Origin: Gammaproteobacteria bacterium
Lineage (GTDB): Bacteria; Pseudomonadota; Gammaproteobacteria; Steroidobacterales; Foliamicaceae
Assembly (NCBI GenBank): GCA_028821145.1
Contig: JAPPHC010000042.1
Location: 1-64,000 of the forward strand
Reading direction: 5' to 3'
DNA length: 64,000 nt
Made by a program: the position numbers and the translations under genes
Shown here: one piece after another, positions 52,611 through 60,891 of the stretch
How positions within the stretch are numbered: position 1 is the stretch's first letter
How the letters are laid out: each line of letters begins with the position of its first letter
The notes under the pieces: generated by a model
The model's input: the letters and a program-made list of their open reading frames with translations, nothing else
What the model was told of the DNA's origin: nothing
The model's database searches: none

Positions 52611-53963
52611 ATGAAACTGCTGGCGTTCATTATGCAGACGGGCGGGCACATTGCGGGATGGCGCCACCCGCTCGCGACCGACAGCGCGCTTTGTAATGTC
52701 GACTATTTCGTTTCGTGCGCGCAAACGGCAGAGCGCGGCAAGTTTGACGCCGTCTTCTTTGCGGATTCCCTGGGGTACCCGGGTTCCCGCTCCGCGGAGA
52801 CTTTCGAGGGCCAGGAAACTCCGAAACTCGATCCGCTGCCGTTGCTGTCGGCCGTCGCGCCCATGACTCAGCGGGTCGGCTTGATCGGGACCACATCGAC
52901 CACCTACAACGAGCCGTACCCGACCGCACGGCGCTTCGCGACCCTGGACCACATCAGTCGGGGCCGGGTGGGCTGGAACATCGTGACTTCAACCATGGAG
53001 AACGAGGCGCACAACCATGGTTTTGAACGCCATATGGGACACGCGGAACGCTATCAACGCGCAGCCGAGTTTGTCGACGCGGCGCGCAAACTCTGGGACA
53101 GTTGGCAATCCGGCGCGCTCCTGGCCGACCGGGCCAGCGGCCGCTACACCGACGCCGCAAGAATCAGCGCGGTGAATCACTCCGGAAAGCACTTCAGAAT
53201 CGCCGGCCCGCTCAATCTGCCCCGTTCGCCGCAGGGACACCCGGTCCTGGTCCAGGCCGGCGCATCCGCCGACGGCAAGGCGTTCGCCGCCCGCTACGCT
53301 GAAGTCATTTTTACGTCCCATCCGGCCATCGACAGCGCAATCGGTTTTCGCAAGGAGATGCAGGACCGGGCCTCGTCGTTCGATCGTCCAAGGGACGCCA
53401 TCAAGGTGTTGCCTGCGATTACGCCGTATATCGGCCGGACCCGGGAAGAGGCGCTGGCATTCAAACAGGAACTGGATGAACTGATTCCGCTGCCCATTGC
53501 CCTGGAAAAGCTGGAGACGCTCCTCGGCGGATTCGATCTCTCGGATCAAGATCTGGATGGTCCATTGCCTGCGCTGCCGCCGGAGTATCTCGAGGTGCAG
53601 AGTTCGACGCGGGAGCGGGTGCTGGAGGCGGCCGGGCATGATGGCGCCACGGTGCGCAAGCTGGCCTACCAGGTCGCAGGGGGCCGAACGAGCAGCGCGG
53701 CGATCGGCACGGCGGAAGACGTCGCCGACATGCTCTCCGAGTGGTACGAGGCCGGCGCCGCGGATGGATTCATCATCTCTCCCCCGGTCCTAGCGTCGGG
53801 CCTGGAGATCTTTGTGGACCAGGTGGTGCCGATCCTGCAGGCGCGCGGCCTGTTTCGCGAGGACTATGAGGGTGAGACGCTACGCGACCATTTGGGCCTT
53901 GCGGTACCAGCAAACCAATACGAGAAGAACCCCCAACTGCGCATAAGGCCGGAGATCTGGTAG
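52611..53963 (+). CDS. LLM-class flavin monooxygenase, NtaA/SnaA/DszA type (1)
   Basis: A 450-residue bacterial-luciferase-like monooxygenase of the NtaA/SnaA/SoxA family. Visible signatures are FVSCAQTAERGKFDAVFFADSL-type start, TTSTTYNEPYPTARRFATLDH, SRGRVGWNIVTS (flavin-binding strand), QGHPVLVQAGASADGKAFAA and the C-terminal ILQARGLFREDYEG. These enzymes use reduced FMN from a separate reductase to attack C-N, C-S or Baeyer-Villiger positions. No flavin reductase is seen in the window. It diverges from the MFS gene and is related to the enzyme at 56271-57638. Confidence 0.9.
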   Translation: MKLLAFIMQTGGHIAGWRHPLATDSALCNVDYFVSCAQTAERGKFDAVFFADSLGYPGSRSAETFEGQETPKLDPLPLLSAVAPMTQRVGLIGTTSTTYNEPYPTARRFATLDHISRGRVGWNIVTSTMENEAHNHGFERHMGHAERYQRAAEFVDAARKLWDSWQSGALLADRASGRYTDAARISAVNHSGKHFRIAGPLNLPRSPQGHPVLVQAGASADGKAFAARYAEVIFTSHPAIDSAIGFRKEMQDRASSFDRPRDAIKVLPAITPYIGRTREEALAFKQELDELIPLPIALEKLETLLGGFDLSDQDLDGPLPALPPEYLEVQSSTRERVLEAAGHDGATVRKLAYQVAGGRTSSAAIGTAEDVADMLSEWYEAGAADGFIISPPVLASGLEIFVDQVVPILQARGLFREDYEGETLRDHLGLAVPANQYEKNPQLRIRPEIW

Positions 53964-53977
53964 CGAAAGGACACTAG

Positions 53978-54901
53978 TCAATCGATGAAATCGCTCAGCA
54001 TTCGCGCCAGTGCGGCGGGTTCTTCCTGCATGGCGAATGCACCGGAATTCGCGATTTCCGTGAAAATTGCGCCTGGCAACGCAGCTTCGGCGCCGGCGCG
54101 GTATTTCCCATAGGCCCGATCCTTCTCCCCGTAAGCGATTAGAGTCGGAGCCCTGACCCGGGCGAGCGTTCCGACGATATCGGTAATGGCGACGCCCCTT
54201 TCCGACGGTTGGATCCAGCGCCCGGCCGCTTTTCGGCTGGCGAGGCTTTCGACGTAGATATCGTGCGTATCGACGATGCCGAATGTTTCGCTCAGCAGGC
54301 TCTCCCGGAATATGATCGGCAGACCGTTCTCGTCGAACATGTCAGCTTGCGCGTCGTCAATAAGGGCGCGGATCTGATCGAGAGACCGGCGCGGCGCCAA
54401 CGCTGACGATACGATCGCCAGCCTGTTGATCCGTTCCGGCCAGAACGCCGCAAGGATCACGCTGACGCATCCGCCCAGCGACGTGCCAATGAGATCGACC
54501 TTGTCGATTTCAAGTTCATCGAACGCCCCGACCAGCAGGGAGGCCGACTCGCCCAGGGTCTGGACGTATGGGGGGCTCCCTTGCCACTGCGATCCGCCAT
54601 GACCGGGAAGGTCGAACGCGATAATGCGTCGCTCCCGGCCCAGAATGGCCGCCACGTGTCGCCAATCGGACAACCAGCCGCCCAGCCGGTGCAACAGGAC
54701 CACCGGCGGCTTGCCCGTATTGTCCGGTCCCGTTGTCGCGTAATGAAGGACGCCGCCGGCGCGGCGCAATTCATTCCAGGAATCCCAGGGGCCCTCCGGC
54801 GGGGTCACGTCCACCCCGGCTTGCGCTGCACCGGGGGTGGGGCCCGCAACGCCCAGAGCGCTCATGCCGGCCGCCAGGACGAAGTCACGTCGATTGATCA
54901 T
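53978..54901 (-). CDS. Tat-exported alpha/beta-hydrolase lacking catalytic His
   Basis: A 307-residue alpha/beta-hydrolase with a Tat signal (NRRDFVLAAGMSALGV, residues 3-18). The oxyanion loop LLHRLGGWLSDW is unusual (HR in place of HG). The nucleophile Ser141 is in GTSLGG, with an acid in YGEKDRAY. The expected catalytic His (usually GHxxxxExP) reads SGAFAMQEEP, with Ala288 in its place. Activity may therefore be lost, or a different residue may serve. It is convergent with the monooxygenase and divergent from the M24 gene across 149 bp. Confidence 0.86.
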   Translation of the reverse strand: MINRRDFVLAAGMSALGVAGPTPGAAQAGVDVTPPEGPWDSWNELRRAGGVLHYATTGPDNTGKPPVVLLHRLGGWLSDWRHVAAILGRERRIIAFDLPGHGGSQWQGSPPYVQTLGESASLLVGAFDELEIDKVDLIGTSLGGCVSVILAAFWPERINRLAIVSSALAPRRSLDQIRALIDDAQADMFDENGLPIIFRESLLSETFGIVDTHDIYVESLASRKAAGRWIQPSERGVAITDIVGTLARVRAPTLIAYGEKDRAYGKYRAGAEAALPGAIFTEIANSGAFAMQEEPAALARMLSDFID

Positions 54902-54934
54902 CAGCTGTTCCGGCCTCCTAATTTTGCCGATCAC

Positions 54935-54950
54935 CGTAATACATGTTACG
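54935..54950. promoter_or_regulatory. Inverted repeat between divergent hydrolase and M24 genes
   Basis: CGTAATACATGTTACG has perfect 5-bp arms (CGTAA/TTACG) with a 6-base centre, in the 149-bp divergent gap. It is a possible operator; short enough that chance is not excluded. Confidence 0.35.
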
Positions 54951-54995
54951 CGCGCAAGCACCCTGCCCGGACTCCCTCCCGCGTACCCGCAAAAG

Positions 54996-55024
54996 GCGAC
55001 AAACGACACGCACTTCGATATATT
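54996..55024 (+). promoter_or_regulatory. Putative promoter of second M24 gene
   Basis: GCGACA (54996-55001; matches GACA of the -35) is followed after 17 bp by TATATT (55019-55024), 27 bp before the ATG at 55051. The spacing is ideal and the -10 is good, while the -35 is only moderate. Confidence 0.45.
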
Positions 55025-55050
55025 GATCCGCCGCACAACGGAATCCACCC

Positions 55051-56229
55051 ATGCTGCTGAACCGGGACCGCGCCGACGAGATCATGGATCGTGAGCAGGT
55101 CGAGGCGCTGGTCGTCTCGACCCCGATCAATACGTATTACATCAGCAGCTGGGCTACCGATCCGAGCTGGGGCTTCGGCGATCTCGCGCTCGCAATCCTG
55201 CCGCGCGATCACAACAAGGAAGGCGCCGTTCTGACCATCGAGATTGACGCTGGTCAGCCGCAGCAGCGCGACGGCACGTGGATGCAGATTGTCCGTGGCT
55301 ACGCGCGCAAACCGGGGACGGGTCCCGGCGGCATCCTGACCGACTTGCAGATCCGCAACGATCTGCCCCGGAACCACCAGGAAGCGGTGGCGTCTTACCT
55401 GACCGAACTGGGGCTCGAGCAGTCCCGCGTCGCGTTCGAGGACCGCGGCCTGGCCATCGACGTCAAGGCCATTCTCGGCGAGGGGTTCAGCTTTGTCGGC
55501 GCAAGGGACCTGATGCGTGAAATCCGCATGGTCAAGACCGCCGAGGAACTCGCTCACATACGCTCGGCATCCCGCAAGACCGAACTGGCCCTCCAGATCA
55601 GCGCGGAAGCGATTGCCGCCGGTGCGACTTGCGCCGAAGCCGAGCGTTGCTTCTGGTCGGCCGCGACGCTGGCCGGTGGCAGACCAGTATTCCTGCTCAT
55701 CACGCCCTATCGGCCCGGTCACGGTATCCTCCCGAAGGATTCAGCGCTGGTGACCGACGACATGGTCACGTTCGATGCGACCGCCGAATTCGCGCACTAC
55801 ACCAGCGACATCGGGCGCACCGCCATCATCGGAGAACCCAATGCCGAGCAGCTCCGGCGCTACAACGCGACCCGGCGGGGCTGGACGAATGCCCTGGATG
55901 AATTCCGCCCCGGCAGGATGTCGCTCGACGTGGAGCAAGCCGTCGCCCAGTCGATCCGCGATGCGGGAAACCCCGACTTCAAGGCCTGCGGGGTCCACTC
56001 GGTCGGCCTGGAGCATACCGACCATCCGCACCCGGGCGGCGGGATCCACGATTTCGAACTGGTCGACGGGATGGTGATCAGTTGCGACCTGCCCTGGTTC
56101 CAGCCTGAAATAGGCAAATTCCACTTCGAGGACCTGATCTACATGAAGGAGGGGGTGGTGGAAGTCGTGAACGGCGCCGACGGGCGCCTGTTCTCATGTG
56201 TCGGCGGCCGGACCTACCGCGTTGAATAG
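55051..56229 (+). CDS. M24-family metallohydrolase with altered metal site (2)
   Basis: A 392-residue creatinase/prolidase-like protein. The metal ligands align as Asp242, Asp253 (SDIGRT), His316 (VHSVGLEHTDHP), Asp346 (SCDLPW; Glu in normal M24 peptidases) and Glu360 (FHFEDL). It shares the HSVGLxHTDxP loop and the Glu-to-Asp change with the gene at 35163-36521, although overall it is shorter and divergent. The common changes argue for a distinct subgroup with its own substrate. It is followed after 41 bp by a flavin monooxygenase gene on the same strand, so the two probably act in sequence. Confidence 0.86.
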   Translation: MLLNRDRADEIMDREQVEALVVSTPINTYYISSWATDPSWGFGDLALAILPRDHNKEGAVLTIEIDAGQPQQRDGTWMQIVRGYARKPGTGPGGILTDLQIRNDLPRNHQEAVASYLTELGLEQSRVAFEDRGLAIDVKAILGEGFSFVGARDLMREIRMVKTAEELAHIRSASRKTELALQISAEAIAAGATCAEAERCFWSAATLAGGRPVFLLITPYRPGHGILPKDSALVTDDMVTFDATAEFAHYTSDIGRTAIIGEPNAEQLRRYNATRRGWTNALDEFRPGRMSLDVEQAVAQSIRDAGNPDFKACGVHSVGLEHTDHPHPGGGIHDFELVDGMVISCDLPWFQPEIGKFHFEDLIYMKEGVVEVVNGADGRLFSCVGGRTYRVE

Positions 56230-56270
56230 GCGTTTCTGTCCAGGAATCTGCCAAGGCTGAAGGAGACTGC

Positions 56271-57638
56271 ATGTCGGACCAACGGCAGATCATCCTGGCA
56301 GTATTCATTCACAACAGCGGCTCGCATCCCGGCGGCTGGCGCTATCCCAGGGGAGGTCCGCTTGATCAGCATGATTTCGGCAATTTCGCACGGCTCGCGC
56401 AAAAGGCCGAACGGGGGAAGCTGCATATCTATTTCTCGGGCGATTCGATGGGCTACCCCAATATCAAGGGCAAGGAAGCTTTCGCGGCCACCGACTATGC
56501 CGGCAAGCTGGAGCCCAGCACGCTGCTTGGAGCGCTTGCGGCAGTAACCGAACATATCGGCCTGGTGGCGACGATGTCCACCACCTTCAACGAACCCTAT
56601 GCGGTCGCCCGCCGTTTCGCGTCTCTCGACCACATCTCGGGTGGCCGCGCGGGCTGGAACGTCGTCACGTCAACGAGTTCGATCGAGGCGCGAAACTTCG
56701 GTTTCGACAGGATCATGGACCATGACCGGCGCTATGAGCGCGCCGAGGAGTTCGTCGATGTCGTCTGCAGGTTGTGGGACAGTTGGGAAGACGACGCCAT
56801 CATCCGGGATGCGAAAGCGGGGCAGTACTTTTCGCCCGACAAGGTCCATCAACTGGACCATGAAGGAGAGTTCTTTCGAGTCGCCGGTCCATTGAATATC
56901 GGCCGGCCGCCCCAGGGCCACCCCGTCATCGTCCAGGCGGGCGGCTCACCGCCGGGGAGGGCGCTGGCAGCGAGGACCGCCGACCTGATATTCACCGCGC
57001 AGAACAACCTGGATGACGCGCGGGCCTTCTACGAGGACATGAAGAAGCGCGCCGCCGGTTTCGGCCGGGACCCCGCAAAGCTCAAGGTGATCCCCTCGGT
57101 CCAGTTCATCGTAGGGGGGACGGAACAGGATGCCAAACACAAACAGCAGGAACTGATCGAGCTGATACCGGACGCGCTCGCCATACAGACGCTGCAATTG
57201 CAGATCGGCGCGGACCTGTCGCATTGCTCCCCGGAGGACCCCTTGCCCGAAATCGAGAAAACCGAGGGCGGGCAATGGGTCCAGGAACAGATCGTCAAGA
57301 TGGCGCGCGAAGACAAACTCTCGATACGCGAGCTTGCGAGGCGTGTCGTCGTCTCCCGCGCGAGCCTGGTGCGGGCCGGATCGCCGGAGCAGATCGCGGA
57401 TTTCTGCGAAGAGTGGTTTCGCGCCGGCGCCGCGGACGGCTTCTCGGTTACGCCCAATTACCTGCCGGAAAACCTCGACGAATTCGTCGATGAAGTTGTG
57501 CCGATTCTGCAGGCGCGTGGGCTCTTCCGTACCGACTATGAAGGCGCCACGCTGCGCGAGAACCTCGGCCTCGAACGACCCGCCAACAGCTTTTCGCTGG
57601 ACCCGTCTCTCGGCACGGAACCGAAAATCTGGTCTTGA
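56271..57638 (+). CDS. LLM-class flavin monooxygenase, NtaA/SnaA/DszA type (2)
   Basis: A 455-residue paralogue of the enzyme at 52611. Shared landmarks are TMSTTFNEPYAVARRFASLDH, GRAGWNVVTS, PPQGHPVIVQAGGSPPGRA and ILQARGLFRTDYEGATL. It has AAGGAG before the ATG. It needs a free FMNH2 supply. Position directly after the M24 gene suggests consecutive steps on the same compound, such as C-N cleavage after or before hydrolysis; this is inference. The next gene (SDR) is convergent, 11 bp away. Confidence 0.9.
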   Translation: MSDQRQIILAVFIHNSGSHPGGWRYPRGGPLDQHDFGNFARLAQKAERGKLHIYFSGDSMGYPNIKGKEAFAATDYAGKLEPSTLLGALAAVTEHIGLVATMSTTFNEPYAVARRFASLDHISGGRAGWNVVTSTSSIEARNFGFDRIMDHDRRYERAEEFVDVVCRLWDSWEDDAIIRDAKAGQYFSPDKVHQLDHEGEFFRVAGPLNIGRPPQGHPVIVQAGGSPPGRALAARTADLIFTAQNNLDDARAFYEDMKKRAAGFGRDPAKLKVIPSVQFIVGGTEQDAKHKQQELIELIPDALAIQTLQLQIGADLSHCSPEDPLPEIEKTEGGQWVQEQIVKMAREDKLSIRELARRVVVSRASLVRAGSPEQIADFCEEWFRAGAADGFSVTPNYLPENLDEFVDEVVPILQARGLFRTDYEGATLRENLGLERPANSFSLDPSLGTEPKIWS

Positions 57639-57649
57639 GCGGCGCCGCA

Positions 57650-58573
57650 CTACATGATCGACGGCTCGTCCACGTGCTCCTGCAGACAACCCCTGAAGGC
57701 CTCGTCCGGAGGCAGTTCCACGTCCCAGAAGCGCGCGATCACTCTTTCCCCGGTCATACCGTTGGTTGCGTCCGTGCATAGCCATACCGCCGGCGGCACG
57801 ATGATGTCACCGGGCAGCAGGCGGCCGCCGCTGCGCTGACCGACAACGCCGGGCACCATCGCCGGCGTGATCAACTCGGTGTCCGACGGCCCGCCGGGCA
57901 ACAGGATATTCACGTCGATGCCGGTGCCTTTCAGTTCGCCCGCCCAGCACCGGTGCGCCGTTTCGAGCGCCGCCTTCGAGGACCCGTAGACGGAATTTCC
58001 GGGCCGGACCATGTTGAGCAGGCTGGTGGAGATGGAAATGACCTTGCCGAATTTCCGCTTCAGCATGTGCGGCATCGCGGCCTGGGTCATGAAGAAGACG
58101 CCGAACAGGTTGGTTTCGACAATGGCTCGTAATTGCAGTTCCGTGACGTCGTAGAACGGCGTGATCTTCGCAAGTCTGTCGCCAAATTCTCCGTATGACC
58201 GTCCGGCGTTGTTGATCAGAACGTCGATACGGCCGAATTCGCGAAGCGTTTCTTCCACGGTGCGGGCGCAATCCTCGGGGCGGGTAACGTCACCGGCAAC
58301 GGCAATGCACCGGCCGGCCCCTGCGATGCGCTGCGCTTTGCCCAGCGCGCTCGCCAGCGTGTCGCTGCTGCGCCCGGTCAGCGTCAATCGCGCGCCGGCG
58401 CGCAGCAGTTCCTTCGCCATGAACCAGCCGAAGCCCCGGCTGCCGCCGGTGACGATGACGACGCGGTCCTTCAGCGACGGATGGTGCAAAGCCCTCAAGG
58501 CGCTCTCGGACCACGTTCCGGCCGACCCGACATCCGCCGGCTCGCTACTTCGATTCATATTGTCATTGCTCAT
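57650..58573 (-). CDS. SDR family oxidoreductase
   Basis: A 307-residue classical SDR with a 35-residue N-terminal extension. The cofactor loop TGGSRGFG is at 42-49, NNAG at 121-124, catalytic Tyr196 and Lys200 (YGSSKAA). The substrate loop is LLPGGPSDTELITP. The C-terminal part (VIARFWDVELPPDEAF) is longer than usual. It oxidises or reduces a secondary alcohol/ketone with NAD(P). It diverges from the class D monooxygenase gene across 47 bp and is convergent with the LLM enzyme. Confidence 0.87.
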   Translation of the reverse strand: MSNDNMNRSSEPADVGSAGTWSESALRALHHPSLKDRVVIVTGGSRGFGWFMAKELLRAGARLTLTGRSSDTLASALGKAQRIAGAGRCIAVAGDVTRPEDCARTVEETLREFGRIDVLINNAGRSYGEFGDRLAKITPFYDVTELQLRAIVETNLFGVFFMTQAAMPHMLKRKFGKVISISTSLLNMVRPGNSVYGSSKAALETAHRCWAGELKGTGIDVNILLPGGPSDTELITPAMVPGVVGQRSGGRLLPGDIIVPPAVWLCTDATNGMTGERVIARFWDVELPPDEAFRGCLQEHVDEPSIM

Positions 58574-58620
58574 GGCGCTATTATTCCCCGTTCATTCTTG
58601 ACTATCGTCAGGTTCCAAGG

Positions 58621-59874
58621 ATGCCCCAGAACAATGCTCCGGCGTCAACAGACTCCGCGATACCGACGCCGGCCGAGCTGGCAGCGGCCGCCGAATCGCT
58701 CGCTCCGCTCGTTCGCGCGAATGCCGTCCTGGCGGAGGAGTTGCGCGACCCGGTCCCCGAGGTGGTGGACGCGCTGAGAAAGGCGGGGCTGCACAAACTG
58801 TACAGACCGCGACGCTTTGGAGGCTACGGTCTTGACTGGGGACCTCATTTCACGGTGAGTGAGCGGCTCGCGCGCGAGTGTGGATCGACCGGCTGGCTGG
58901 TGTCGCTGGTCTTTTCCCACGTGATGTACCTGGGCCGGTTTCCGCTGGAAGCCCAGGAGGAGTTCTTTGCCAGCGCCGGCGACGACGCCGTGCTGGCGAG
59001 CGGCTCCGCGGGTGGAGGCGCCATCCGCCGCGACGGCTCCGACTGGCAGTTGAAGGGTCGTTGGGCATTCGTAAGTGGCGTGAACGTGGCAAGCGGCGTG
59101 ATGGTCACCGCCCGCGAAGACTCCGGGGGGCCGATTTCCCACTTCGCGATACTGCTTCCGGGAGAGTATCAGGTCCTGGACACCTGGCATGTCGAGGGGC
59201 TTCGCGGTACCGGAAGCCATGACGTCGTGGTCGATCAGGTACTCGTGCCGGCACGGCGCGTGCTGACCATCGAAGAGTTTGCCAGCATGAATCCGCCGGG
59301 CGCCGCGATTGCGGAAAGTTACGTACACCGGGTTCGCACCTGGCCCTATCAGACAAGCTGGCTCGTAGGGCCGCTGCTCGGCACGGCGCGGGGAGCCTTG
59401 GAGTCCTATTGCGAGCAAACCCGAGGGCGTACGGGAAGGCTGTTCGGAGAATCGATCGTGTCGCAGGTGCCGGTTCAGGTCCGCGTAGGCGAATCGTGCG
59501 CACGGCTCGACGCCGCGGAGTTGCTGTTTGAGGAAGTAATCAGGGTGCTTCATGCCGCGGGCGCGGCAGGCGAGGAAATCGCCGGCGAGCGTCTGCTGCG
59601 CCTGCGGCGGCTGATGACCTTCGGATCGCGGCTATGCACGTCCACGACCGACTCCCTGGCGGCCATGATGGGCGTCACGGGGCAAAAGGCGTCCAATCCC
59701 GTGCAGCGGCTGTACCGCGATTGCCGCGCCATATCCACGCATATCGAGCTCAACTGGGATCAGTCCATGGCGCCGACAGGCAAGGTTCGGCTGGGCGTGC
59801 CGACCGGAGACCCGCTGATCGACGGCGGCACGACCTCGGCCGACGCTTCGCCAGTCCTCGGCAAACAGATCTGA
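58621..59874 (+). CDS. Class D (acyl-CoA dehydrogenase-fold) flavin monooxygenase
   Basis: A 417-residue protein with acyl-CoA dehydrogenase fold of the HsaA/HpaB-like two-component monooxygenase kind. It has the N-terminal helical domain (LRKAGLHKLYRPRRFGGYG), the mid beta-domain with WQLKGRWAFVSGVNVASGVM and LRGTGSHDVVVDQVLVP, and no IYEGT catalytic-Glu motif. That absence separates it from true dehydrogenases. The family hydroxylates aromatic or other substrates with reduced flavin. Its stop overlaps the start of the aldo/keto reductase by one base. Together with the LLM enzymes it makes three reduced-flavin oxygenases in 7.5 kb, but no flavin reductase gene is visible nearby. Confidence 0.85.
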   Translation: MPQNNAPASTDSAIPTPAELAAAAESLAPLVRANAVLAEELRDPVPEVVDALRKAGLHKLYRPRRFGGYGLDWGPHFTVSERLARECGSTGWLVSLVFSHVMYLGRFPLEAQEEFFASAGDDAVLASGSAGGGAIRRDGSDWQLKGRWAFVSGVNVASGVMVTAREDSGGPISHFAILLPGEYQVLDTWHVEGLRGTGSHDVVVDQVLVPARRVLTIEEFASMNPPGAAIAESYVHRVRTWPYQTSWLVGPLLGTARGALESYCEQTRGRTGRLFGESIVSQVPVQVRVGESCARLDAAELLFEEVIRVLHAAGAAGEEIAGERLLRLRRLMTFGSRLCTSTTDSLAAMMGVTGQKASNPVQRLYRDCRAISTHIELNWDQSMAPTGKVRLGVPTGDPLIDGGTTSADASPVLGKQI

Positions 59875-60866
59875 TGGTTTTCTCCCTGCCGCGCGTTGCG
59901 CTCGGCTGCATGGGTTTCGGGTCCAGCCGCTGGCGGCCTTGGGTACTCGACGAGCGGGAGTCCATGGAGATACTCGCCCGGGCGCTCGAGATCGGCATCA
60001 CCTTTTTCGACACCGCCAACGTGTACTCCACCGGACGCAGCGAGCGGGTGCTTGGACGCATGTTGCGCAAGGCCGCAGCGCGCGGGCGCGCCATGATCGC
60101 AACCAAGGTCTATTTCCCGGTTGGTGAAGGCGAAATGGGCCTTTCCGCCAGCAACGTGATTGCGTCATGCGAAGCCTCGCTGCGGCGGTTGGATGTCGAG
60201 ACCATCGATCTGCTGCAGATACACCTCTACGACGAAGAAACCCCCGTGGAAGAAACGATGGAAGCACTCGGCCAGCTTGTACGGGAAGGCAAGGTGCGCC
60301 ACCTGGGGGCGAGCAATCTTCGCGCCTGGCAGCTGGCCAAGATGAACTTTACGGCGAGGGCCAACGGCTGGCCCGAGTTCGAGACCGTGCAGGCGCACTA
60401 CAACCTGCTGTATCGCGAGGAAGAACGCGATCTCCTGCCGTTCTGCATGGATCAGGGCATCGCCGTCCTGCCCTGGAGTCCGCTCGCCCGCGGACGGCTG
60501 GCGCGCCCGCGCGCGCCCCTGTCTACGCCCCGGGCGAAGACGGACGATGTTGCAGACCAGATGTATGGCGCGCCCCGCGACGAGGTGCTCGACGTGCTGG
60601 CGGAGGTGTCGGACGAATATGGGATCAAGCCAGCCTGCGCGGCCCTGGCCTGGCTGTGGACCCGGCCGGCCGTGACGACCCCGGTGGTCGGCGCGACCCG
60701 TCTCGAACACATCGAGGATGCGCTGGCCGCGGCAGAGATGTCGCTTCCCGACGCGCTGCTGAGCCGGCTGAATGAAGCCTACAGCACTCGTCCGTACATG
60801 GAGCTTCCGGAAACGGCCAGTAACCAGACCGTCCTGGAAACAATAGACTCATGCCAATCGACGTAA
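59874..60866 (+). CDS. Aldo/keto reductase
   Basis: A 330-residue TIM-barrel NADPH reductase. The catalytic tetrad is visible: Asp and Tyr in FFDTANVYSTGRSE (about 42-55), Lys in IATKVYF, and His in LLQIHLYDEE. The NADP end has VVGATRLEHIEDAL. It is translationally coupled to the class D monooxygenase by a one-base overlap (ATG 59874), so it probably reduces a carbonyl in the same pathway. Confidence 0.9.
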   Translation: MVFSLPRVALGCMGFGSSRWRPWVLDERESMEILARALEIGITFFDTANVYSTGRSERVLGRMLRKAAARGRAMIATKVYFPVGEGEMGLSASNVIASCEASLRRLDVETIDLLQIHLYDEETPVEETMEALGQLVREGKVRHLGASNLRAWQLAKMNFTARANGWPEFETVQAHYNLLYREEERDLLPFCMDQGIAVLPWSPLARGRLARPRAPLSTPRAKTDDVADQMYGAPRDEVLDVLAEVSDEYGIKPACAALAWLWTRPAVTTPVVGATRLEHIEDALAAAEMSLPDALLSRLNEAYSTRPYMELPETASNQTVLETIDSCQST

Positions 60867-60891
60867 TCCTCACTTCCATCAGGAGAAACAG

